Shown one piece after another: positions 23,835 through 32,375 of a DNA stretch of 64,000 nucleotides (within the stretch, counting starts at the first letter, position 1; every line of letters starts with the position of its first letter). The stretch comes from Hypericibacter sp049323455 (GTDB lineage: Bacteria > Pseudomonadota > Alphaproteobacteria > Dongiales > Dongiaceae). Both the position numbers and the translations under genes were made by a program. The notes beneath the pieces were generated by a model that saw only the letters and a program-made list of their open reading frames with translations, was not told the origin of the DNA and searched no databases. The DNA is taken from NCBI GenBank assembly GCA_049323455.1, contig JBMONF010000038.1, positions 1-64,000 on the forward strand. Reading direction: 5' to 3'.

Positions 23835-24740
23835 TCATGCCGGCTCTTCGGGAAGCAGGGCGTGGGGCGTCATGATCCAGGACACGAAGGCCTTCACCAG
23901 CGGCAGCTCCCGACGCGCGGGATCGACGACGATGTAGTAGCTTCCGGTGCCCGGAAAGACGTAGTCGAGCGGGCGAACCAGCGCGCCGCTGCTGAGATAG
24001 AAGGCGGTCGTGACCCGGTCGGCGAGCGCCACGCCCAATCCCGCGACGGCCGCATCGAGCGCATAGACGAAGTTGTCCACGAACAGCCCGCGGCGCGCGT
24101 CGAGCCCGGCGGCACCGGCGGCCGTGAGCCATCGCCGCCACATCGTGCCGTCGTCGTCGTGGATCAGGCGAAACCGCTCCAGATCGGCGGGCGCGTGCAG
24201 ACGGTAGGAGCTGGCGTTCAGGAGCTTGGGGCTGCACACGGGCGTCAGATCCGCCGGGTCAAAGGCCTGCACCCAACGGCCCGGCCAGTTCCCATGGCCA
24301 TATTCGATCGCCACGTCGCAATCCTCCGGCAGTTCGCGACTGTGGGGCGCGATGACGCGCACCCGGACGTCAATATCGGGATAAGCGGCCCAGAACTCGT
24401 CGATCTGGAACAGCAGCCACTTCGACGCCAGAGCCGGCGCGGCGGCGACGGTCAACCGTCCCTGCAAGTTGGGCCGCTGCAGCTTGAGCGCCTCGTTCGC
24501 GATGGCATCGAGCGCATAGCTAACGACGGGTAGGAATGCCTGTCCGGAAGCCGTCAAGCACAGCCGGTTCGAAACGCGATCGAACAGCACGACGCCGAGA
24601 TGCTCCTCAAGAATCTTGATCTGCTGGCTGACGGCGCCGCGCGTCACCTTCAGCTCCTCGGCCGCGCGGCCGATATGGCCGGCGCGGGCAGCGGCTTCGA
24701 AGGCTTTCAAGGCGTTGAGCGGCGGCAATCGGCGGGTCAT
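23835..24740 (-). CDS. LysR-family transcriptional regulator
   Basis: A 301-residue LysR regulator of the GcvA-like subgroup, with an N-terminal winged helix-turn-helix (LNALKAFEAAARAGHIGRAAEELKVTRGAVSQQIKILEEHLG, residues about 8-50) and a LysR substrate-binding domain for a small effector. It is transcribed with the ureohydrolase and divergently from the ThDP decarboxylase gene, so the AT-rich 219-bp gap upstream is its likely operator region. Its position matches a GbuR-type role: sensing an arginine-derived guanidino compound and activating the flanking catabolic genes. The effector is inferred from context alone. Confidence 0.93.
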   Translation of the reverse strand: MTRRLPPLNALKAFEAAARAGHIGRAAEELKVTRGAVSQQIKILEEHLGVVLFDRVSNRLCLTASGQAFLPVVSYALDAIANEALKLQRPNLQGRLTVAAAPALASKWLLFQIDEFWAAYPDIDVRVRVIAPHSRELPEDCDVAIEYGHGNWPGRWVQAFDPADLTPVCSPKLLNASSYRLHAPADLERFRLIHDDDGTMWRRWLTAAGAAGLDARRGLFVDNFVYALDAAVAGLGVALADRVTTAFYLSSGALVRPLDYVFPGTGSYYIVVDPARRELPLVKAFVSWIMTPHALLPEEPA

Positions 24741-24959
24741 CGGAATCGTTTAGAATTTCTGTACGGAAAACCCCACGAAAACTGACTTGTATCGATAAGG
24801 ATTTATAATATACCTTTCAAGGTAGACTACAAGCCGCAAATAGATCTGTAAATACCAAAACAATATAAAATATACACGTGCGGTCTATTTGAGTTTTTCT
24901 AGCGAATAGATGGAAAATATTTTCATCTTTTCGATGCTCACCCAGGGGACCGCCACCCG
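24741..24959. promoter_or_regulatory. AT-rich divergent regulatory region
   Basis: This gap is strikingly AT-rich against a very GC-rich background. It contains TATAAT at 24804-24809 and further AT tracts (for example TATAAAATATACA near 24865), plausible -10 boxes for either direction. It separates the LysR gene from the divergent decarboxylase gene, the classical layout for LysR control. Precise promoters and LysR boxes cannot be assigned by eye. Confidence 0.5.
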
Positions 24960-26537
24960 ATGATCCCGGTTGCCGATGCCGCTCTTCAATATCTGCAGCG
25001 CCGCGGCATCGACACCGTCTTCGGCATCCCCGGCATCCACACCCTCGAGCTTTACCGCGGCCTGGCGCGGTCGCGGTTGCGCCATGTGCTCGCTCGGCAC
25101 GAGACGGGCGCCTGTTTCATGGCCGACGGTTTTGCCCGCGTCAGCGGGCGCCCGGCCGTGGTTCTGGTCATCACCGGGCCCGGCCTGACGAACGCGGCGA
25201 CCGGGATCGGCCAGGCTTACTCCGACAGCATTCCCATGCTGGTGCTGACCACGGTGCGCGACCGATGCGATCTCGGCCACGAGCGCGGCCGGCTGCACGA
25301 GATTAGGGACCAGCGGCGAATGATCGAGCCTCTAACCGCTCTGAGTCGGACTGTTTGGAGTGCCGACGAGGTCCAGAATGTGCTGCAGGCGGCGTTCGAG
25401 GCGATGCTCGGAGGACGGCCTCGGCCGGCAGTCATCGAGTTTCCCCTGGATGTTCTGCGCGAACTGACGCTCGAAGTGGAAGATTTTGCCGAGCGGATAC
25501 CACCGCAACCGACGCAGTCGACCTTCAGCCGTGCCGTGGAACTGATCGATGCTGCACGTTCCGTCGTGGTGGTGTCCGGGGGCGGCGCGGCGCGCGCCAG
25601 CGAATCTGTGTTCGCCTTCGTCGAGAAGGTGGGCGCGACGCTTGTTACAACGGTCAACGGGCGCGGCGTCATACCGGAAAGTCACCCGCAGTCGCTCGGC
25701 ACGACGCTGCGACTGTCGGGCACCAAGCGGCTCCTGGCTCATGCTGATCTAGTCGTGGCAGTCGGCACCGAACTGGCCGAAACGGACAGTTGGTCCTCCG
25801 AAATCGCCATTGGCGGGCAGCTGATCCGGATCGACATCGACCGCGATACGCTGCAGAGGAACCGGCATGCAGACGTGGCACTCCTTGGCGACGCGGGCAC
25901 TATTTTATGTCGGCTCACCGAGCAGGTCCGGCCGCGGCGGTTCAAGCCTGAGAGTTTGGGCCATGCCCGGGAGGAGAACAGACAGGCATGGACGCCGATG
26001 CAATTGCGCCATCGCCGAGTTCTGGAAGGCCTGCGCGGCGCGCTGGCGCGCGATTCGATCATTGCGGTCGATTCCACCGAGATAGGCTACAGCGCCAATC
26101 TGCACGCCTGGATCGACAAGCCATGCAGCTATCTCCATGGCAACGGCTTCGGCAGCCTCGGCTACGCCCTGCCGGCGGCGATCGGAGGCAAGCTGGCGGC
26201 ACCAGAGCGCGACGCGCTCGCCATCGTCGGCGACGGCGGGATCCAGTTCACCCTGCAGGAACTCGCCACCGCCGTCAGCGAGAAACTGCCGATCCCGATC
26301 CTGATCTGGGACAACGACGGTTTCGGTGCGATCGCCGAGGCGATGCGGGTGGAGGGTATTCCGGAGATCGGCGTGCGCCTGCGCAACCCGGATTTCGTCG
26401 CGCTCGCCCGCGCCTATGGTTGTGCAGCTTGCGTGCCCGGCTCGATCGACGAGATCGCCGAAGCCTTGCGCATGGCATTCCGCCGTGACCACCCCACGGT
26501 CATTCACCTTCGAGAGGATGCGGCTTTCCTGGCCTGA
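24960..26537 (+). CDS. aruI: ThDP-dependent decarboxylase, likely 5-guanidino-2-oxopentanoate decarboxylase
   Basis: A 525-residue thiamine-diphosphate enzyme of the acetolactate synthase superfamily. The catalytic glutamate is in RHETGACFMADGFARVSG (Glu48), and the ThDP/Mg motif begins at IVGDGGIQFTLQEL (about 422-435) and ends with NDGFG (about 450). The N-terminal pattern DTVFGIPGIHTLELYRGLA is characteristic of 2-ketoarginine decarboxylases (AruI) rather than anabolic IlvB. AruI converts 5-guanidino-2-oxopentanoate to 4-guanidinobutyraldehyde in the arginine transaminase pathway. The adjacent ureohydrolase and amino-acid transporter support this. The transaminase and aldehyde dehydrogenase of the pathway are not in the window. 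A benzoylformate- or oxalyl-CoA-type activity is less likely but not excluded. Confidence 0.8.
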   Translation: MIPVADAALQYLQRRGIDTVFGIPGIHTLELYRGLARSRLRHVLARHETGACFMADGFARVSGRPAVVLVITGPGLTNAATGIGQAYSDSIPMLVLTTVRDRCDLGHERGRLHEIRDQRRMIEPLTALSRTVWSADEVQNVLQAAFEAMLGGRPRPAVIEFPLDVLRELTLEVEDFAERIPPQPTQSTFSRAVELIDAARSVVVVSGGGAARASESVFAFVEKVGATLVTTVNGRGVIPESHPQSLGTTLRLSGTKRLLAHADLVVAVGTELAETDSWSSEIAIGGQLIRIDIDRDTLQRNRHADVALLGDAGTILCRLTEQVRPRRFKPESLGHAREENRQAWTPMQLRHRRVLEGLRGALARDSIIAVDSTEIGYSANLHAWIDKPCSYLHGNGFGSLGYALPAAIGGKLAAPERDALAIVGDGGIQFTLQELATAVSEKLPIPILIWDNDGFGAIAEAMRVEGIPEIGVRLRNPDFVALARAYGCAACVPGSIDEIAEALRMAFRRDHPTVIHLREDAAFLA

Positions 26538-26616
26538 TGCGTCGACGGCCGGAGCGGGTCGATGACGATGCCGCCAAACGAAAAATGACGCCCGTGAAAT
26601 TCAAGGGAGGACGTTC

Positions 26617-27444
26617 ATGTCAAGATCAGCATTGATATCTTCGGCAATCCTGGCAGGCGCTCTTGCTATGGCCACATTGCACTCTGGAGCAATCGCGGCA
26701 GCGGATGGCCCCAGTTTCGTCCAATCGAAGACCCTGACGGTCTGTCAGGATCCCACCTTTCCGCCGATGGAATTCATGGCAAAGGCCGGCGATACGGAGC
26801 CGTCCGGCTTCGATGCGGACTTGGCGCGAGCGCTGGCCGAACACTGGGGCGTGGCCGCGAAGTTTGTCACGATGGACTTCGCCGGTCTCCTGCCGTCGCT
26901 CGAGGCCAAGCGCTGCGACATGGTCATCAGCGGCATTCTCGTGACCGAGGAGCGCACGAAGAAGTTCGACGCAGCGCCCTATATGGCGACTTTCGGTATC
27001 CTTTTTGGCAAAGCGGGCACCCAACCGGTGAGCGACATTGCAGCGCTCTCCGGCCAAACCATCGCCGTCCAGACCGGCACCACCTATGTTGACCGGGTTC
27101 AAGCGCTGAGCGATCAAGTCGTGGCCAAAGGGGGGGAGCCACTCAATATTCAACTCTACCCCAAGGCAACCGATGTGTTCCAACAGGTCGTGATCGGGCG
27201 GGCGTTCGCCGGCTCGAGCCAGGACACCGAGATCTCCTATCGCGATCTGCAGAATCCGGGCGAGCTCACCACGGTCTATACCTTTCCGGAGAAAAGCTCC
27301 TTCGGGATCTATCTGCGCAAGGATCCGGCTGACCTGGACGCCGTTCTGGCCGCTGTCAAAGCGCTTCGTGAAAGCGGAAAGCTCGGTCAGATCGCCGGCG
27401 GATGGAAGCTCTCGACTTCGCAGATCGACGCCGCCGCGCAATAA
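26617..27444 (+). CDS. amino-acid ABC transporter substrate-binding protein
   Basis: A 275-residue periplasmic binding protein of the SBP_bac_3 family. The signal peptide covers residues 1-28 or so (SSAILAGALAMATLHSGAIAA). The family-3 pattern follows: LTVCQDPTFPPMEFM, then PSGFDADLARALAEHWG, LLPSLEAKRCDMVISGILVTEERTKKFD, and IAVQTGTTYVDRVQAL. It would bind a polar amino acid or guanidino compound and hand it to the permease. The gene lies 79 bases after the decarboxylase and 27 before the permease, so it belongs to the same run of plus-strand genes. A good SD (GGGAGG) precedes ATG 26617. Confidence 0.92.
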   Translation: MSRSALISSAILAGALAMATLHSGAIAAADGPSFVQSKTLTVCQDPTFPPMEFMAKAGDTEPSGFDADLARALAEHWGVAAKFVTMDFAGLLPSLEAKRCDMVISGILVTEERTKKFDAAPYMATFGILFGKAGTQPVSDIAALSGQTIAVQTGTTYVDRVQALSDQVVAKGGEPLNIQLYPKATDVFQQVVIGRAFAGSSQDTEISYRDLQNPGELTTVYTFPEKSSFGIYLRKDPADLDAVLAAVKALRESGKLGQIAGGWKLSTSQIDAAAQ

Positions 27445-27471
27445 TACCGGCATCGAATCGAGACCTGCCCG

Positions 27472-28209
27472 ATGGGGTTTGATGCCGACGTCTTCTGGTC
27501 GGGGCTGACGTCGGCCGTCTTCTTCAAGGCGGCCGGCGTCACCTTGGCGCTGACCTTCGTGGCGCATCTGGCGGCGATCCTGGTGTCGCTGCCGCTGGCC
27601 CTGGCGCTTGAGTCGCGCCGCCAGCTGGTGCGGGCTATGGTGAAAGGCTATGTCGGCGTCTTTCGCGCCATTCCCACCCTGCTTCTGCTGCTGTTCTTCT
27701 GGAACGCGCTGCCGCAGTTCCATCCGATATTCCGCTCCCACTGGTATACGCCGTTCCTGGCCGCCTGGCTTGCGCTGACGATCAACGAGGCGGCCTATCA
27801 GGTGGAGATCAACCGGGCGGCCCTGAAGGCGGTGGACAAGGGCCAGATCGCGGCAGCAGCGGCGTTCGGTTTCGGTCGGCTGCAATCCTTCCGGCTGATC
27901 GTGCTGCCGCAGGCGACGCGCGTGGCTCTTCCGCCGACCATCAACGAGTTCGTCACCTTGCTCAAGGCGACGTCGTTGGCATCGGTGATCTCGCTGCAGG
28001 AGCTCATGACCGTCACGAGCCAGGCGGTCGCGACGTCGTTTCAGTTCAAGGAGTACTATCTGATCGCCACGCTCTACTATCTCGCCATTGTCGGACTGCT
28101 GACGCTGGTGCAGCAGCGCGTCGAGGCATCTTTCGATTGGACGCGGGAGCGGCGGCCCGGCGCCGGCTCTCTCGTTCGAAGGGTCGGTTTGCGTTGGTCG
28201 CGGCGATGA
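27472..28209 (+). CDS. amino-acid ABC transporter permease
   Basis: A 245-residue inner-membrane permease of the HisM/HisQ (PAAT) family with about five membrane helices. The coupling EAA loop is seen as EINRAALKAVDKGQIAAAAAFGFGRLQSFRLIVLPQA (residues about 118-148). Only one permease gene is present, whereas many polar amino-acid systems have two, so it may form a homodimer. The C-terminal tail is basic (TRERRPGAGSLVRRVGLRWSRR). Its stop codon overlaps the ATP-binding gene start by 4 bases (ATGA), which implies translational coupling. Confidence 0.92.
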   Translation: MGFDADVFWSGLTSAVFFKAAGVTLALTFVAHLAAILVSLPLALALESRRQLVRAMVKGYVGVFRAIPTLLLLLFFWNALPQFHPIFRSHWYTPFLAAWLALTINEAAYQVEINRAALKAVDKGQIAAAAAFGFGRLQSFRLIVLPQATRVALPPTINEFVTLLKATSLASVISLQELMTVTSQAVATSFQFKEYYLIATLYYLAIVGLLTLVQQRVEASFDWTRERRPGAGSLVRRVGLRWSRR

Positions 28210-29006
28210 TGCTCCCAGCGCAAACTGACAAGAGGTGTTCGGTTCCCCGCATCGCCGTGCGAGGCATCAACAAGAGCTTCCACGGCATCAATGTGCTGCG
28301 GTCGGTGTCCCTAACTGCGCAGCGAGGTGACGTCGTGGCACTGATCGGCGCCTCAGGATCCGGAAAGAGCACCCTGCTGCGATGCATCAACCTGCTGGAG
28401 GTGCCCGACCAGGGCGATATCGCGATCGACGGCGAGACGATTCATATCGACCGGTCGCGACCGGGCGGCAGCCTCAACTTCTCCCAGATTCGCCGGCTGC
28501 GATCGAGTCTCGGCATGGTGTTCCAGAGCTTCAATCTCTGGCATCACATGACGGTCCTGGAGAACGTGGTGGCGGCCCCCGTTCATGTACTGAAGCAACC
28601 GCGAGAACAGGCAGAGGCGCGCGCCACAGCCCTACTCGAGCGCGTCGGCATCGCGGAGAAACGCTATTGCTATCCGGCCCAGCTCTCTGGCGGCCAGCAG
28701 CAACGCGCTGCCATCGCCCGAGCGCTAGCTATCGAGCCGAAGGCGATCCTTCTGGACGAGCCCACTTCCGCGCTCGACCCCGAACTCGTGGCGGAGGTTC
28801 TGAAGGTCATCCGCGACCTCGCGCTGACCGGCACGACGATGATCCTGGTCACCCACGAGCTGCGTTTCGCGCGCGAAATCGCGTCGCATATCGTGTTCTT
28901 GCACCAGGGAGTGATCGAGGAAGAAGGACCACCGGCACAATTGCTGGACGATCCGAGGACAGAGCCCTGCCGGCGCTTCGTTCAGTCGCAATTCGGCGTT
29001 GGCTGA
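28206..29006 (+). CDS. amino-acid ABC transporter ATP-binding protein
   Basis: A 266-residue ABC ATPase of the GlnQ/HisP type. Walker A is GASGSGKST, the signature is LSGGQQQRAAIARAL, Walker B is AILLDEPTSALDPEL, and the switch histidine is in LVTHELRFARE. It energises uptake by the preceding permease and binding protein. The start at ATG 28206 overlaps the permease stop in ATGA; a second ATG follows immediately at 28209. The gene ends 3 bases before the stop of the convergent histidine kinase, leaving no room for separate terminators. Confidence 0.94.
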   Translation: MMLPAQTDKRCSVPRIAVRGINKSFHGINVLRSVSLTAQRGDVVALIGASGSGKSTLLRCINLLEVPDQGDIAIDGETIHIDRSRPGGSLNFSQIRRLRSSLGMVFQSFNLWHHMTVLENVVAAPVHVLKQPREQAEARATALLERVGIAEKRYCYPAQLSGGQQQRAAIARALAIEPKAILLDEPTSALDPELVAEVLKVIRDLALTGTTMILVTHELRFAREIASHIVFLHQGVIEEEGPPAQLLDDPRTEPCRRFVQSQFGVG

Positions 29007-29009
29007 AGG

Positions 29010-30926
29010 CTACCCGTTGGCGGCCGCTGCGGGCGGCTCGTCCTTGCTGCCGTCGGCCACGCGGTCGGGCGGCAGCCGGATGGTCGCGGTCGTGCCCTGG
29101 TCGCGCGCGCTCCGGATCGTGAGCTGGCCGCCATGCAGCTCCACCAGCGACTTGGCCAGCGGCAGACCGAGACCGGTGCCTTCGTAGCGGCGCGACAGGG
29201 AGCCGCTGACCTGGGTGAAGGGCGTGAAGGCCAGCGGGATGTCCTCGGGCTCCATGCCGATGCCGGTGTCGCGGATGGAAAGCTCGAGCCAACCGTCCGC
29301 CGCCACGCCGGCGCGGATCACGACGGTGCCGCCGCGCTTGTTGAACTTGACCGCGTTGGTCAGCAGATTGAGCAGCGCCTGCTTGAGCGAGCGCATGTCG
29401 CAACGCACCGACGTCGGCTGCGACGGCAGCTCGGTCGCGATCGAGATCTCGCGCTCCTCGGCGCGCACGCTCACCATCCTGAGGCAGCTCGTGACCAGCG
29501 CCTCGAGATCGACTTCCAGATCGCTCAGCTCCATCTTGCCGGCCTCGATGCGCGACAGATCGAGGATGTCGTTGATGATGGCCAGCAGGTGCGCGCCGCT
29601 TTCGTAGATGTCCTTCGCATAGTCGGCATAGGCGGGCACGCCCAAAGGTCCGAACATCTCCTTCTTCAGGATCTCGGAGAATCCGATGATGGCGTTGAGC
29701 GGCGTCCTGAGCTCGTGGCTCATATTGGCGAGGAACTGCGACTTGGCGCGGCTGGCGATGATCGCCTCCTCCTTCGCCAGCCGCAGGCTGGCTTCGGCCT
29801 CCTTGCGCGCGGAGACGTCGCGCAGCGTGCCGATCATCAGCTGGCGGTCGCCCAGCCGCACGCGCCCCACCGCAAGCTCGACCGGAAACAGGGAGCCGTC
29901 CTTGCGCCGGGCCGTGAGCTCGTTGAGCGGGATGGCGCCATGCTCGCTCTCCGGCGCCGCCAGCCGGCGCAACAGCTGGATGCCGCCGGCGCCGCCGGGG
30001 CGATCGGGCAACAGCATCGAAACGTCGCTGCCGATGGCCTCGGCCGCGCTGTAGCCGAAGCCGCGCTCGGCGGCGCGGTTGAAGGATTCGATGCGGCCCC
30101 AGCCGTCGACGGTGACCACCATGTCGGCGACGTTCTCGAGGATGCCGCGCAGGCGCGCCTCGTGCTCGCGCGTGGCCGCTTCGGACTGGGCCAGCTCGCG
30201 CGCCTTGGTTTCGGCCACCGCCGCGCGTTCCGCGACGCGATGCTCGAGCGTGGCGTTGAGCTCCTCGAGCGCGCCCATCTGCTGCCGCAAGCCCCGCAGC
30301 ATCGGCCGGAAGACGAAGACGACGATCCCGAGCAGGACGGCCAGGAACAATCCCAGCTCGAGCCGCTGCAACTGCCCCAGCTGGCGATGCAGGCGGGATT
30401 CGTAGCGCTGCCAGGCGCCGGTTTCGGCGTCGAACGCCGCCAGCAGCTGAGGGTAGCTGCCGAGAAGGGCCGAGATCTCTCTGCGGCCGGGCCCGAGCAT
30501 GGTCGCGGGGAATGCGGCGAGAACGCGGGCGTCGGCGACGAAGCGCTGCAGCGTGAATTCGAGCGCCACCTCGTCGGTGCCGTAGAACAGGGCGAGCTCG
30601 CGCGCGTCCGCGCCCAGCGCCTGGGCACGCTCGGTCAGGCTGCGATGGGTCTCGGCCAGTTGGTCGGCATCGGCGCGTAGCTGTGCCTGGAGATCGGTCT
30701 GCTCGCGCGGGTCGGCGGCGCTGCCGAGGCGCTGGGCGAGCAGCACGATCTCCAGCGCCAGGCGGCTCTGGCGGGCGCTGTCGCTGACCGTGGCGATCTG
30801 CTCTTCGGCCTTCCGGCGCTGCAGCTCCGCCACGACCGTCGAGACCGCCGCCACGCCGAGCAGCAGGGCGAACGCCAGGCAAAGCAGGAGGAACGACCTG
30901 CGAATCAAGGGAGAGGTGGCGGACAT
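29010..30926 (-). CDS. PAS-domain sensor histidine kinase
   Basis: A 638-residue membrane kinase. Two membrane helices (about 11-33 and 192-212) bracket a periplasmic helical sensor domain of roughly 160 residues. A coiled segment (ELNATLEHRVAERAAVAETKARELAQ) leads to a PAS domain (about 262-375, VDGWGRIESFNRAAERGFGYSAAE). Then come HisKA with phospho-acceptor His404 in NMSHELRTPLNAIIGFSEIL and a HATPase_c domain with an N box (LLNLLTNAVKF), G1 (DTGIGME) and G2 (GTGLGLPLAKSL). There is no receiver domain and no adjacent response regulator, so it is an orphan kinase. Such PleC/DivJ-like architectures often phosphorylate DivK-type regulators, but that is inference. Confidence 0.92.
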   Translation of the reverse strand: MSATSPLIRRSFLLLCLAFALLLGVAAVSTVVAELQRRKAEEQIATVSDSARQSRLALEIVLLAQRLGSAADPREQTDLQAQLRADADQLAETHRSLTERAQALGADARELALFYGTDEVALEFTLQRFVADARVLAAFPATMLGPGRREISALLGSYPQLLAAFDAETGAWQRYESRLHRQLGQLQRLELGLFLAVLLGIVVFVFRPMLRGLRQQMGALEELNATLEHRVAERAAVAETKARELAQSEAATREHEARLRGILENVADMVVTVDGWGRIESFNRAAERGFGYSAAEAIGSDVSMLLPDRPGGAGGIQLLRRLAAPESEHGAIPLNELTARRKDGSLFPVELAVGRVRLGDRQLMIGTLRDVSARKEAEASLRLAKEEAIIASRAKSQFLANMSHELRTPLNAIIGFSEILKKEMFGPLGVPAYADYAKDIYESGAHLLAIINDILDLSRIEAGKMELSDLEVDLEALVTSCLRMVSVRAEEREISIATELPSQPTSVRCDMRSLKQALLNLLTNAVKFNKRGGTVVIRAGVAADGWLELSIRDTGIGMEPEDIPLAFTPFTQVSGSLSRRYEGTGLGLPLAKSLVELHGGQLTIRSARDQGTTATIRLPPDRVADGSKDEPPAAAANG

Positions 30927-31201
30927 CGAGGTTGCGGGTCTCTCTCCTTTGCCCGCTCGGCGAGGACGACTCGGTCGCCGCGGTCAGCAGGGCCAATTCC
31001 CCAGGAGAATCGGCCTGAATCGTTATTTTCCGTTTTGATTCGTTAACAATTTGTCGCTTTTTCGCAGCGCCATCTGCGACCGTTTGGCAGCCCTGCCGGT
31101 TCCATCCGGCACGGTTAGGCTTTAGGCTCGCGACCCCGCCCGGCGCAGGGTCGAAGCCGCGGCCGGGACAGTTCTATTAGATCGGAGATCCAGGAGGCGC
31201 C

Positions 31202-31483
31202 ATGTATTTCGCCATCTACTGCCTCGACAAGCCCGGCCACGCCCAGCTTCGCGCCGAAAACCGCGCCGCGCACCTGGATTATCTGAAGAGCTTCGGATCG
31301 CGCGTGGCGGCGGCGGGGCCGCTGCTCGACGACGGCCAGCAGATGGTCGGCAGCCTGCTGATCCTCGAGTTCGAGGGCCGCGCCGAGCTCGACGCGTTCC
31401 TTGCGGGCGACCCCTATGCCAAGGCCGGGCTGTTCCGCTCGGTCGAGGTCCGGCCCTGGCGCAAGGCGATCTGGCAGAGCTAG
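31202..31483 (+). CDS. YciI family protein
   Basis: A 93-residue protein with the YciI-like ferredoxin-type alpha/beta fold: MYFAIYCLDKPGHAQLRAENRAAHLDYLKS, AAAGPLLDDGQQMVGSLLILEFEGRAELDAFLAGDPYAKAGLF, and VRPWRKAIWQS. The conserved His/Asp pair of the family is present. Its physiological role is unknown. The start is decided by AGGAGG placed 4 bases before ATG 31202. With the EVE gene 43 bases downstream it forms a pair that in many alphaproteobacteria directly follows tsaD-gpsA. Confidence 0.92.
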   Translation: MYFAIYCLDKPGHAQLRAENRAAHLDYLKSFGSRVAAAGPLLDDGQQMVGSLLILEFEGRAELDAFLAGDPYAKAGLFRSVEVRPWRKAIWQS

Positions 31484-31526
31484 CCGCAGGTGGGGTCGCG
31501 GGGCTTCGGGGACGAGGAGGAGGGAC

Positions 31527-31940
31527 ATGGCCTACTGGCTGGTGAAATCGGAGCCGTTCAAATATTCGTGGGAGCGGCTGGTGAAGGAGGGGCGCACCCA
31601 TTGGGACGGCGTGCGCAACCATCAGGCCGCCGCCAACCTCAAGGCCATGAAGGCCGGCGATCGCGCCTTCTTCTATCACTCCAACGAAGGGCTCGCGATC
31701 GTCGGCATCTGCGAGATCGCGAAGGCTGCCTACCCCGATCCGTCGGACGAGACGGGCAAGTTCGTGATGGTCGACGTCAAGCCGGTCATGAGCCTGAACA
31801 CGCCGGTCACGCTCGCCGCCATCAAGGCCGAGCCGAAGCTCGGGACCATCGCGCTGATCCGCCAGTCACGGCTCTCGGTCATGCCGATCGCACCGGAGCA
31901 CTGGAAACTCATCTGCAAGATGGGCGGGGTGCCGGCGTGA
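31527..31940 (+). CDS. EVE domain-containing protein
   Basis: A 137-residue EVE-domain protein (PUA-like fold, thymocyte nuclear protein 1 type). The signature opening MAYWLVKSEPFKYSWERL is followed by THWDGVRNHQAAANLKAMKAGDRAFFYHSNEGLAIVGICEI and PVTLAAIKAEPKL. EVE domains are thought to bind modified bases in nucleic acids. The ATG at 31527 follows GGAGGAGGG and gives the exact family N-terminus; the frame upstream overlaps YciI and is not coding. It is probably cotranscribed with YciI and the Rieske gene. Confidence 0.95.
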   Translation: MAYWLVKSEPFKYSWERLVKEGRTHWDGVRNHQAAANLKAMKAGDRAFFYHSNEGLAIVGICEIAKAAYPDPSDETGKFVMVDVKPVMSLNTPVTLAAIKAEPKLGTIALIRQSRLSVMPIAPEHWKLICKMGGVPA

Positions 31941-31976
31941 TCGCCAGATGCGCGAGCGAGAAGACCGGCGCGGTGA

Positions 31977-32360
31977 ATGCGCGCTGAGACGAGCCGCGAG
32001 ACGCCGATGGCCGGACAGGCGCTTCGTCTGTGCCGTCTCGAAGAGATTCCCGACGGCACGGCGCGAGGCTTCCTTTTCGGCCAAGGGCCGGCGCGCCTCG
32101 ACCTCTTCGTCTATCGCCGGGGCGAGCGGCTCCATGCCTATCGCAACGCCTGCCCGCACCAGGGCACGCCGCTCGAGACCGTGCCGGACCGCTTCCTCAC
32201 CGTCGATGGGACTCGCTTCCTCTGCACCACGCATGGCGCACAGTTCCGCATCGAGGACGGGCTCTGCACCAAGGGCCCCTGCAAGGGCAAGTCGCTCGAG
32301 CCCCTGCCCGTGAGGCTCGAGGAAGGCTGGGTGGTGCTTCCCGCTGGCGCGGCACGATAG
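31977..32360 (+). CDS. Rieske [2Fe-2S] ferredoxin-like protein
   Basis: A 127-residue soluble Rieske protein. The two cluster-binding boxes are CPHQGTPLE (Cys and His) and CTTHGAQF (Cys and His), spaced as in Rieske-type ferredoxins and the small subunits of dioxygenases. No membrane anchor is present, so it is not the bc1 subunit. A second in-frame ATG at 32007 (MAGQALRLCRLEEIPDG) could be the real start, since the family core begins there. It could supply electrons to an oxygenase or act as a cytosolic redox carrier; no partner lies next to it. Confidence 0.88.
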   Translation: MRAETSRETPMAGQALRLCRLEEIPDGTARGFLFGQGPARLDLFVYRRGERLHAYRNACPHQGTPLETVPDRFLTVDGTRFLCTTHGAQFRIEDGLCTKGPCKGKSLEPLPVRLEEGWVVLPAGAAR

Positions 32361-32375
32361 CACCACACCCCCCAC

